64,000 nucleotides of DNA from assembly GCF_014203125.1 (NCBI RefSeq), contig NZ_JACHIH010000015.1, forward strand, positions 37,658 through 101,657, in the 5' to 3' direction. This document shows, in pieces, positions 46,601 to 54,671 of the stretch. Under the pieces are notes generated by a model. That model was not told the DNA's origin. It saw only the letters and a list, made by a program, of their open reading frames with translations, and did no database searches. Each line of letters begins with the position of its first letter. Positions within the stretch are counted from its first letter, which is position 1. A program made the translations under genes and the position numbers. The stretch comes from Rhodopseudomonas rhenobacensis. Lineage in GTDB: Bacteria > Pseudomonadota > Alphaproteobacteria > Rhizobiales > Xanthobacteraceae.

Positions 46601-46812
46601 GCACCGGCACCGGCTCGGAGATCCGCCAGCCGCTCGGCTACGCCATGGTCGGCGGGCTGTTGGTCAGCCAGGTGCTGACGCTGTTCACCACGCCTGTGGT
46701 CTATCTCTATCTCGACCGGCTGTCCGAGGCGCTGGCGCATTGGGGCCGCGGCAAGCGCGAGGTGGTGGGCCCCCCGGAGGAGCGCGACGCGGTGAAGCAG
46801 GCGGCGGAGTAG
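43669..46812 (+). CDS. RND multidrug efflux permease (MdtB/MdtC type)
   Basis: A 1047-residue RND pump with the duplicated topology. N terminus [20 protein letters not shown], followed by [20 protein letters not shown]. The proton-relay Asp pair is in [20 protein letters not shown]. The C-terminal half has [20 protein letters not shown] and [20 protein letters not shown]. The start at 43669 follows the adaptor stop directly. MdtBC systems often have two permeases; only one is present here. Confidence 0.93.
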   Translation: [1047 protein letters not shown]

Positions 46813-46949
46813 GGCGGCACGCGGCGATTCGCGCCCTCCCAGCCCGTTGAATCCCCGGGTCAGCGGCCGCCGGTTCCATCCGGTGGTAAGAATCAGTTAA
46901 TCATTTCTCCGCACCGTAGCGAAGGGCTCAACCAACGGGAGCGGACGCC

Positions 46950-47015
46950 ATGATTCCAGCTTTGCTGCAACTGGTCGCGTTGTCGTTTGCGATCGTGCTG
47001 TTCGTGTTTGCCTGA
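46950..47015 (+). CDS. 21-residue hydrophobic membrane peptide
   Basis: ATG to TGA encodes MIPALLQLVALSFAIVLFVF plus Ala, essentially one transmembrane helix. A CGGGAG ribosome-binding site lies 9 nt before the ATG. It is too short for standard gene callers. KdpF-like peptides are similar in size, but no kdpABC is nearby. No family can be named. It sits between the second RND operon and another small membrane peptide. Confidence 0.45.
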   Translation: MIPALLQLVALSFAIVLFVFA

Positions 47016-47127
47016 GGCGGCGGTGGTCTCGGCCGGCTCTGACGGTTGATACAGGTCAACGACCGCCCCTCCGACCGGGCGCATCGTCGCGGCCAGATCC
47101 ATCATCCCCCAAACCGGGATTATCGTC

Positions 47128-47238
47128 ATGGCTGAAACAGACGTTCTGGTGATCGCCGCGGCCGCGCTGTCGACCCTGGTGATCTGGTTCGGCGTCGTGC
47201 TGCAGGGCCGCATTACGGCCGCGCTGGCCAAACCCTGA
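47128..47238 (+). CDS. 36-residue single-span membrane peptide
   Basis: ATG to TGA encodes a peptide starting MAETDVLVIAAAALSTLVIW, followed by FGVVLQGRITAALAKP. It has one predicted membrane helix (about residues 6-25) with a short basic C-terminal tail. It follows the 21-residue membrane peptide by 112 bp. The ribosome-binding site is weak. Real coding status is uncertain; the paired arrangement is the main support. Confidence 0.4.
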   Translation: MAETDVLVIAAAALSTLVIWFGVVLQGRITAALAKP

Positions 47239-47339
47239 TCTGACCGACGCCCGCGCTCGACCGGCAACCGCGCGCAAGAGGTCGACCGCCGCCTGGCGGT
47301 CGGGGGTGAGCGCCAAGATCGCCGCGATAGCGTGAACCG

Positions 47340-47537
47340 TCAATCCTTGGCCGGCCATTCGATCGGGGCGGCGCGCAGCCGCCGCCGATCGATTTCGGCG
47401 CGCAACGACGCCGCATAGTCGCGGACGCGGCGGCCCGAGGCCAGCGGAAATTTGGCGACCTTGTCGAGCTCCACCTGCCTGCGCACGCTCTCGTAGAAGC
47501 GGACGATGCTGTCGTCCGGCCGGGCTTCGATACTCAT
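47340..47537 (-). CDS. small hypothetical protein
   Basis: A 65-residue soluble, charged protein (MSIEARPDDSIVRFYESVRR; ASGRRVRDYAASLRAEIDRR) ending in PIEWPAKD. A G-rich tract (the complement of a 10-C run near 47546) lies about 5 nt before the ATG and could act as a ribosome-binding site. No family recognised. It lies between the small membrane peptides and the rhuM-like gene. Confidence 0.55.
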   Translation of the reverse strand: MSIEARPDDSIVRFYESVRRQVELDKVAKFPLASGRRVRDYAASLRAEIDRRRLRAAPIEWPAKD

Positions 47538-47672
47538 GACGCTACCCCCCCCCTAAGACTTATGGGCCAAATGATTCCGCAACTTTAACGGGAATGCAAG
47601 GGGCAGGCTGGGTGCGTTGCGCTCCGACTGACGGAGTTCGTGGCCAGCGGTTCTACCGGAATCCTTCCGCGA

Positions 47673-48737
47673 TTATCTCTTCGGCTTTCGCGGCGGCGAC
47701 TTCGGCAGCTTCTTTGCCTCTCTTGCTAAAGCGGCGATGCTTGCGTCGGCCTCTTGGTGGCGCTCAAGCTTGCGCCGTTGATCAAATTTCTCGTATTCAG
47801 ATTCGGCAACACGTTTTGCGTCGCCAGCTTTGATCGAGCCGCCGGTTCGCAAGACTGTTCTCCCCAGTTGTTGCAGCTGTTGGTCGAGCAGATTGTTGGC
47901 ATCCTGCATCACCACAAGTCTGCCGATATCCAACTGGTCTTCAAATATGTCGAGAAGAATTGTCGTGAGACGGTTGAGCTCTTTGATTTCCGTCTCCACA
48001 AGGTAGTTCTTGGCAACGGTGACGTCGGTCTTCCTGATGTTATCGTTCTGCCAAGTGCGGAGTCCCATATTGTCCGACTGACAATTTGCTCTCGTGGCGA
48101 CGATCTCGCCAGGGGTATGCGACGTTACGGCATAGACCAGTTTGGCCTGTGTCCGTTGATAGAACTCGCGCGCTGCCTCCGACGTGCCATCATAGTCCTG
48201 GCACATCGAGCAAATTCTGCGCAACTCACGATGCACATTCGCTTCATCCGACCGGATATCGCGAATAATCTCGCGTAGTTCGGCGACCCTGTCGAAGTTC
48301 TCCGGTTGTTTGAGGCGCGGCGCATCCACCACGAACCCCTGCTTGGCGAACTGGACCAAGATTCCCGTAGCCCACCGACGAAATACCGTGGCTTGGGCGG
48401 AGGACACCCGGTATCCCACCGAGATTACCGCGTCGATGTTGTAGTGCTCGATCTGCCGCTCGACCCTGCGGGAGCCTTCCTGTCGAACTTGTGCAATTCT
48501 TGCACTTGTTGGCTCGGCCTCCAGTTCACCCTCGGCGTACACATTGGCGATGTGTTTTGTGATGACGGAGCGGTCAACGCCGAAAAGCTCTGCGATCTGG
48601 GCTTGTGTCATCCAGAGCGTTTCGCCCTGATATCGGATGTCGAGCCGCAGGCCCTTTTCGGTTCCGTAGACCAGAAATCGGTCGCCAGTTTCGGCGTCCT
48701 CGACGAGGTGGACCGGTTCATCCCCATCAGCGCTCAT
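47673..48737 (-). CDS. RhuM-like virulence-associated family protein
   Basis: A 354-residue protein of the RhuM family, first named from Salmonella pathogenicity island 3 and common in mobile DNA. The core is an N-terminal DNA-binding-like helix-turn-helix segment (LWMTQAQIAELFGVDRSVIT) and the characteristic IEHYNIDAVISVGYRVSSAQ and FRRWATGILVQFAKQGFVV. The second half is alpha-helical. GC content and codons look lower and less biased than neighbours, suggesting transfer. The ATG at 48737 avoids overlap with the tRNA that lies 66 bp upstream; the longer frame runs through the tRNA and is not real. Biochemical function is not established. Confidence 0.85.
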   Translation of the reverse strand: MSADGDEPVHLVEDAETGDRFLVYGTEKGLRLDIRYQGETLWMTQAQIAELFGVDRSVITKHIANVYAEGELEAEPTSARIAQVRQEGSRRVERQIEHYNIDAVISVGYRVSSAQATVFRRWATGILVQFAKQGFVVDAPRLKQPENFDRVAELREIIRDIRSDEANVHRELRRICSMCQDYDGTSEAAREFYQRTQAKLVYAVTSHTPGEIVATRANCQSDNMGLRTWQNDNIRKTDVTVAKNYLVETEIKELNRLTTILLDIFEDQLDIGRLVVMQDANNLLDQQLQQLGRTVLRTGGSIKAGDAKRVAESEYEKFDQRRKLERHQEADASIAALAREAKKLPKSPPRKPKR

Positions 48738-48803
48738 GGCTTCGCCCGATTCGAATTCTGCGGCGAGGTAGCCGTCCGCCGCTCTGCGCCGTGGTCTGGC
48801 AAT

Positions 48804-48880
48804 TGGCGATCCCAGCAGGATTCGAACCTGCAACCCACGGAGTAGAAATCCGTTACTCTATCCAGTTGAGCTATGGGACC
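48804..48880 (-). tRNA. tRNA-Arg (anticodon TCT)
   Basis: On the minus strand the acceptor GGTCCCA pairs with TGGGATC, the D-arm is GCTCAACTGGATAGAGT, the anticodon loop TTTCTAC gives anticodon TCT (reads AGA), the T-arm is GCAGGTTCGAATCCTGC, and CCA is encoded at the 3' end. 77 nt. Its 3' end points at the rhuM-like gene, the usual orientation for island integration. Confidence 0.96.
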
Positions 48881-49176
48881 GTCGGGTGGCCGCCGGCGCC
48901 GTGAGCGCCGGTGGCCGGCAACCATCCGGCACCCGGGCGGCGGAAAAATCCAGCCCCCGACCAAATGCCTGCGAACCATTTAGCGCGACCTTGCGTCAAA
49001 GCAAAGCGGCTGCGCCGTTGTGTTCGGCGCGGCTGCACGCAATGATGCGGGCGGGGCCGCCGCGCCGGGCCGGAGCAAGGGTCGGCGCCGCAGCCCGGGC
49101 GGCGCGGTCATCACCGCGTCGCCGTCGCGCGATTGGATTCGAGACGCGGGGTTGGTCCGCGCAGGGGAGTGCCTCG

Positions 49177-52100
49177 ATGATTGGTTTGCTTCGCGCCGTC
49201 ACGCTTTGCGCCACGCTGGCGCTCGGGCTGTTGTCCGCCGCGGCGGCCGACAAGGCGTTCAAACGCGACGACCTTTCGGATTCCGCGATCAAGCTCGAGG
49301 CCCAGATCAAGTCCGAGGCCGGGGTGGTCAACAAGCCGCTGGCGACGCTGCGCACTGACGCCGACGCCGCCTTGAAGCGTAACGACACCCGCGGCGCGCT
49401 GCAGATCATGGGGCAGATCGCCACCGTGTCGCCCGCGGACAGCGGCAACTGGCTGCGGCTGGCGAAGACCGTGTTCCGGGTGTGGTCGCCGACCTCGAGC
49501 GAACAGACCTTCCTGCTGGAGCGCGCCTCCACCGCGGCCTATCTCGCCTATCAGCGCGCCGGCAATGCCGGCGAGGAGGCCGAGGCGCTGGCGGTGCTCG
49601 GCCGCGCTTTCGCCGAGAGGAAGCTGTGGCGCCCGGCGCTGGATACGCTGCGGCTGTCGCTCGATTTGCGCGAGGTCGCCGAGGTGCGCGGCCAATACGA
49701 GAAGCTGCGCGACGATCACGGCTTCCGGCTGCTCGATTACACCGTGGATTCCGATTCGGCGTCGCCGCGGGCCTGCTTCCAATTCTCCGAGGATCTCGCC
49801 AAGCGCACCGACTTCGCGCCATTCCTCGCCCAGGCCGGCACCGACAAGCCGGCGCTGACCAGCGAGGACAAGCAGCTCTGCGTCGAGGGGCTCAAGCACG
49901 GCGAGCGCTACACCGTCAACCTGCGCGCCGGGCTGCCGTCGGCGGTGAAGGAGACGCTGCCGAAATCCGCCGAATTCAACATCTACGTCCGCGACCGCAA
50001 GCCGCTGGTGCGCTTCACCGGCCGCGCCTATGTGCTGCCGCGCAGCGGCCAGCGCGGCATCCCGCTGGTCAGCGTCAATACCAAGACGGTGTCGGTGCAG
50101 GTGTTCCGGATCGGCGACCGCAATTTGATCAACACCGTGATCGGCAGCGATTTTCAGCGTGCGCTGAGCGGCTATGAGCTGACCGAGCTCGGCGGCGAGC
50201 GCGGCCTGAAGGTGTGGAGCGGCGAACTCGACACCGAGAGCACGCTGAACGCCGACGTCACCACCGCGTTTCCGGTCGGCGAGGTGTTGGGCGAATTGCA
50301 GCCCGGCGTTTATGTGATGGCCGCGGCCGCCAAGGGCCCCAGCGCCGACGGCGACGAGGACGGCGGCTCGCTGGCGACGCAATGGTTCATCGTCTCGGAT
50401 CTCGGGCTGACCGCGTTTTCCGGCAATGACGGCATCCACGTCTCCGTCAATTCGCTGGCCTCGACCGAGCCGGTCGTCAACGCCGAGGTGCGGCTGCTCG
50501 CCCGCAACAACGAGATCCTCGCCACCCGCAAGACCGACGACGCCGGCCACGTGCTGTTCGAAGCGGGGCTGTCGCGCGGCGAGGGCGGGCTGTCGCCGGC
50601 ACTGCTGACGATCTCGGGGGCGGTTGCCGACTACGCTTTTCTCAGCCTGAAATCCAACGCCTTCGACCTCTCCGACCGCGGCGTGTCGGGGCGCGCGGTG
50701 CCGGCCGGCGCCGACGCCTTCGTCTATGCCGAGCGCGGCGTCTATCGCTCCGGCGAGACGGTCTATCTCACAGCCCTGTTGCGCGACGGCCAGGGCAACG
50801 CGCTTGCAGGCGCCCCGCTGACGCTGGTGGTGGAGCGGCCGGACGGCGTCGAATTCCGCCGCGCCGTGCTGCCGGACCAGGGCGCCGGCGGTCGCAGCCT
50901 GACGCTGCCGCTGAATTCCGCGGTGCCGACCGGCACCTGGCGGGTCCGCGCCTTCGCCGATCCGAAGGGGGCGAGCGTCGGCGAAACCACCTTCATGGTC
51001 GAGGATTACGTCCCGGATCGCATCGAATTCGATATTTCCAGCAAGGACAAGTTGATCAAAGCTGATGTTCCGCTGGAACTGAAGGTCGACGGCCATTTCC
51101 TCTACGGCGCGCCGGCCTCCGGGCTGCAGCTCGAGGGCGACCTGCTGGTGGCGCCGGCCACTGAGCGCCCGGGTTTTGCCGGCTATCGCTTCGGCATCGC
51201 CGACGAGGAGACCGCAAGCCACGAGCGCACCCCGCTCGAGAACCTGCCGGAGGCCGACGCCAATGGCGTGGCGGCTTTCCCGTTGGTGCTGCCCAAGCCC
51301 GCGGCGTCGACCCGGCCGCAGGAGGCGCAGATCTTCATCCGCATGGCGGAAGCCGGCGGCCGCGCGGTGGAGCGCAAGCTGGTGCTGCCGGTGGCGCCGA
51401 GTGCGGCGGCGATCGGGGTCAAGCCGCTGTTTGCCGACAAAACCGTCACCGAGGGCGACAACGCCAATTTCGACGTGGTGTTCGTCTCGCCGGAGGGCAA
51501 GGCGCTGCCGCGCAGCGGGCTGCGCTATGAACTCCTCAAGATCGAATCCCGCTATCAATGGTACCGGCAAAATTCCTCCTGGGATTACGAGCCGGTGAAA
51601 TCCACCCGGCGGGTCGCCGACGGCGATCTCAGCCTTGCCGCCGACAAGCCGGCGCGGCTGACGTTCCAGCCGCAGCCCGGCCGCTACCGGCTCGACGTCA
51701 AATCCGCCGACGTCGACGGCCCGCTCACCCAAGTGCAGTTCGACGTCGGCTGGTATTCGGACGGCTCGGCCGACACGCCCGACCTCTTGGAAACCTCGAT
51801 CGACAAGCCCGACTACGCCGCCGGCGACACGCTGGTGGTGACGGTCAATGCCCGCAGCGCCGGCAAGCTCACCGTCAACGTGCTGGGCGACCGGCTGTTG
51901 ACCACGCAGAGCGTCGACGTCAAGGAAGGCCAGTCGCAGGTTAAGCTTGCGGTCGGCAAGGATTGGGGCACCGGCGCCTATGTGGTGACGACGCTGCGCC
52001 GGCCGCTCGATGCCGCCGCGCAACGGATGCCCGGCCGCGCCATCGGGCTGAAATGGTTCGGCATCGACAAGACCGCGCGGACGCTCTCGGTCGCGCTGTC

Positions 52101-54390
52101 GCCGCCGCCGCTGATCCGGCCGTCGACCACGCTGACGCTGCCGGTGAAACTTGGCGGGCTCAACCCGGGCGAGGACGCCAAGATCGTGGTCGCCGCGGTC
52201 GACGTCGGCATTCTCAACCTCACCAACTACAAGCCGCCGGCGCCGGACGATTACTATCTCGGCCAGCGCCGCCTCAGCGCGGAAATCCGCGACCTCTATG
52301 GGCAATTGATCGACGGCATGCAGGGTTCGCGGGGCCAGATCCGTTCCGGTGGCGATTCGGCCGGCGCCGAGCTGCAGGGCAGCCCGCCGACGCAGAAGCC
52401 GTTGGCGCTGTATTCCGGCATCGTCACCGTGGCGGCCGATGGCAGCGCGAAGATCGATTTCGAGATCCCGGAATTCGCCGGCACCGCGCGCGTGATGGCC
52501 GTGGCCTGGACCGCCACCAAGGTCGGCCGCGCCAGCGTTGACGTCACGGTGCGCGATCCGGTGGTGCTGACCGCGACGCTGCCGCGCTTCCTGTTGAACG
52601 GCGACCGCGGCACGCTGAGCTTCGACCTCGATAACGTGGAAGGTGCGCCCGGCGACTACGCCATCAGCGTCGCCGCCTCTGGGCCGGTGAAAGTCAGCGG
52701 CAATCCCACCACGACGTTGAAGCTCGCGGCCAAGCAGCGCGGCTCGACGGCGCTGTCGCTCGACGCCGGCGGCGCCGGCACCGCGGCGTTCGACGTCTCG
52801 ATCAAAGGGCCGAACGGTCTGACCTTGGCGCGGCACTACGCGCTCGAGGTGAAGCCCGCGACGCAGATTTTGGCACGACGCTCGGTCCGCACGCTGGCCC
52901 AGGGCGAAAGCCTGACGCTGACCTCGGACATGTTCAACGACCTGGTGTCGGGCACCGGCAGCGTTTCGCTGTCGGTCGGGCTCTCCACCGCGCTCGACGC
53001 CGCCACCGTCCTGAAGGCGCTCGATCGCTATCCGTTCGGCTGCACCGAGCAGATCACCAGCCGGGCGCTGGCGCTGCTGTACGTCAACGATCTCGCGGCC
53101 GGCGCGTATTTGGCAATCGACGGAGCGGCCGACCAGCGCATCAAGGACGCCATCGATCGATTGCTGGCGCGGCAGGGCTCCAACGGCTCGTTCGGGCTGT
53201 GGTCGGCCGGCGGCGACGACGCCTGGCTCGACGCTTACGTCACCGACTTCCTGACCCGCGCCCGCGAAAAGGGATTTGCGGTGCCGGACGTGGTGTTCAA
53301 GTCGGCGCTGGACCGGGTGCGCAATGCGGTGGTCAACGCCGCCGAACCGGAGAAGGACGGCGGCCGCGATCTGGCCTACGGGCTCTACGTGTTGGCGCGC
53401 AACGGCGCAGCACCCATCGGTGACCTGCGCTATCTCGCCGATACCAAGCTCGACAATCTGGCGACCCCGATCGCCAAGTCGCAGCTCGCAGCCGCCCTGG
53501 CGCTGGTCGGCGACCGGCCGCGCGCCGAGCGGGTCTATGCCGCGGCGGTACAGAGTCTGGCGCCGAAGCCGGTGATCGCGTTCGGCCGGGTCGATTACGG
53601 CTCGGCGCTGCGCGACGCAGCGGCCCTGGTGTCGCTCGCCAGCGAAGGCAACGCGCCGCGCGCGACGCTGACGCAAGCCGTGCAGCGGGTCGAGGCGGCG
53701 AGGGGGCTGACGCCTTATACGTCGACGCAGGAGAACGCCTGGCTGGTGCTGGCCGCGCGCGCGCTCGCCAAGGAAACCATGGCGCTCGACGTCGACGGCA
53801 GTCCGGTGAAGACCGCGCTGTATCGCAGCTATAAGGCCAGCGAGATGGCGGGCCGGCCGATCAAGATCAGCAACACCGGCGACGCGCCGGTGCAGGCGGT
53901 GGTCTCGGTCGCCGGCGCGCCGATTACGCCGGAGCCCGCGGCGGCCAACGGCTTCAAGATCGAGCGCAACTACTTTGCGCTCGACGGCACCCCGGCGCAG
54001 ATCGCCAAGGCCAAGCAGAACGACCGCTTTGCGGTGGTGCTGAAGATCACCGAAGCCAAGCCGGAATACGGTCACATCATGGTGGCGGACTATCTGCCGG
54101 CCGGCTTCGAGATCGACAATCCGCATCTGGTGTCGTCGGGCGACAGCGGCACGCTGGACTGGATCGAGGACGGCGTCGAGCCGGTGCATAGCGAGTTCCG
54201 CGACGACCGCTTCAACGCCGCGATCGACAGGAAGAGCGACGACAAGGCGGTGTTCACGGTGGCCTATGTGGTGCGCGCGGTGTCGCCGGGCAAATACGTG
54301 CTGCCGCAGGCTTATGTCGAGGACATGTACAACCCGTCGCGTAATGGCCGCAGCTCTACGGGCAGCGTGGAGGTGCGGCCGGCGAAGTGA
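49177..54390 (+). CDS. alpha-2-macroglobulin family protein (large YfhM-type)
   Basis: A 1737-residue bacterial alpha-2-macroglobulin, a periplasmic protease trap. A signal peptide is near the N terminus (LLRAVTLCATLALGLLSAAA), so it may be soluble or lipid-free. The MG domains include YRSGETVYLTALLRDGQGNA. The thioester motif YPFGCTEQITSRALALLYV has its Cys at residue 1289, so covalent trapping should work. The terpenoid-cyclase-like thioester domain and a C-terminal receptor-like domain (YGHIMVADYLPAGFEIDNP) follow. Paired with pbpC 281 bp downstream, as in the classic yfhM-pbpC unit. Start at ATG 49177 with CAGGGGAG upstream. Confidence 0.92.
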   Translation: MIGLLRAVTLCATLALGLLSAAAADKAFKRDDLSDSAIKLEAQIKSEAGVVNKPLATLRTDADAALKRNDTRGALQIMGQIATVSPADSGNWLRLAKTVFRVWSPTSSEQTFLLERASTAAYLAYQRAGNAGEEAEALAVLGRAFAERKLWRPALDTLRLSLDLREVAEVRGQYEKLRDDHGFRLLDYTVDSDSASPRACFQFSEDLAKRTDFAPFLAQAGTDKPALTSEDKQLCVEGLKHGERYTVNLRAGLPSAVKETLPKSAEFNIYVRDRKPLVRFTGRAYVLPRSGQRGIPLVSVNTKTVSVQVFRIGDRNLINTVIGSDFQRALSGYELTELGGERGLKVWSGELDTESTLNADVTTAFPVGEVLGELQPGVYVMAAAAKGPSADGDEDGGSLATQWFIVSDLGLTAFSGNDGIHVSVNSLASTEPVVNAEVRLLARNNEILATRKTDDAGHVLFEAGLSRGEGGLSPALLTISGAVADYAFLSLKSNAFDLSDRGVSGRAVPAGADAFVYAERGVYRSGETVYLTALLRDGQGNALAGAPLTLVVERPDGVEFRRAVLPDQGAGGRSLTLPLNSAVPTGTWRVRAFADPKGASVGETTFMVEDYVPDRIEFDISSKDKLIKADVPLELKVDGHFLYGAPASGLQLEGDLLVAPATERPGFAGYRFGIADEETASHERTPLENLPEADANGVAAFPLVLPKPAASTRPQEAQIFIRMAEAGGRAVERKLVLPVAPSAAAIGVKPLFADKTVTEGDNANFDVVFVSPEGKALPRSGLRYELLKIESRYQWYRQNSSWDYEPVKSTRRVADGDLSLAADKPARLTFQPQPGRYRLDVKSADVDGPLTQVQFDVGWYSDGSADTPDLLETSIDKPDYAAGDTLVVTVNARSAGKLTVNVLGDRLLTTQSVDVKEGQSQVKLAVGKDWGTGAYVVTTLRRPLDAAAQRMPGRAIGLKWFGIDKTARTLSVALSPPPLIRPSTTLTLPVKLGGLNPGEDAKIVVAAVDVGILNLTNYKPPAPDDYYLGQRRLSAEIRDLYGQLIDGMQGSRGQIRSGGDSAGAELQGSPPTQKPLALYSGIVTVAADGSAKIDFEIPEFAGTARVMAVAWTATKVGRASVDVTVRDPVVLTATLPRFLLNGDRGTLSFDLDNVEGAPGDYAISVAASGPVKVSGNPTTTLKLAAKQRGSTALSLDAGGAGTAAFDVSIKGPNGLTLARHYALEVKPATQILARRSVRTLAQGESLTLTSDMFNDLVSGTGSVSLSVGLSTALDAATVLKALDRYPFGCTEQITSRALALLYVNDLAAGAYLAIDGAADQRIKDAIDRLLARQGSNGSFGLWSAGGDDAWLDAYVTDFLTRAREKGFAVPDVVFKSALDRVRNAVVNAAEPEKDGGRDLAYGLYVLARNGAAPIGDLRYLADTKLDNLATPIAKSQLAAALALVGDRPRAERVYAAAVQSLAPKPVIAFGRVDYGSALRDAAALVSLASEGNAPRATLTQAVQRVEAARGLTPYTSTQENAWLVLAARALAKETMALDVDGSPVKTALYRSYKASEMAGRPIKISNTGDAPVQAVVSVAGAPITPEPAAANGFKIERNYFALDGTPAQIAKAKQNDRFAVVLKITEAKPEYGHIMVADYLPAGFEIDNPHLVSSGDSGTLDWIEDGVEPVHSEFRDDRFNAAIDRKSDDKAVFTVAYVVRAVSPGKYVLPQAYVEDMYNPSRNGRSSTGSVEVRPAK

Positions 54391-54461
54391 GGGGCGGGGT
54401 GTGAGTAGTTAGGAAGATACGGATGACGTCGTTGCACTCAGGCTTCCGATGCAAGCGCTGA

Positions 54462-54620
54462 CTCACCTCTCCCCGCGTGCGGGGAGAGGTCGACCCGGCG
54501 GAGCGCCAGCGAAGCCGGGTCGGGTGAGGGGGCGCCTCGGCACAACGCGGCGCCCCCTCACCCGGCGCGACAAGCTTCGCTTGTCACGCCACCCTCTCCC
54601 CGCAAGCGGGGCGAGGGGAC
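54462..54620. repeat. intergenic palindromic repeat, family C
   Basis: Two hairpins, CCTCTCCCCGCGTGCGGGGAGAGG and CCCTCTCCCCGCAAGCGGGGCGAGGG, flank a middle part with inverted GCGCCCCCTCACCC/GGGTGAGGGGGCGCC arms. The style matches the pdhC-internal repeat at 131-170. Lies between the macroglobulin gene and pbpC. Confidence 0.75.
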
Positions 54621-54671
54621 GATGTCGCACCGCTGCTATCAACTTCGACGCCGGATGATGTTGAACCGATC

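Noticed and set aside
46950-47015. kdpF identity for the 21-residue peptide
   Set aside because: Size is roughly right, but no kdpA, kdpB or kdpC is in the window.
48738-48833. Longer rhuM start running through the tRNA
   Set aside because: The added residues are translated from tRNA sequence, so the ATG at 48737 is preferred.
49111-54189. 1692-residue antisense ORF across the macroglobulin gene
   Set aside because: His/Arg/Gly/Asp-rich translation typical of a GC-rich antisense frame; no domains, and the plus strand encodes an intact macroglobulin.
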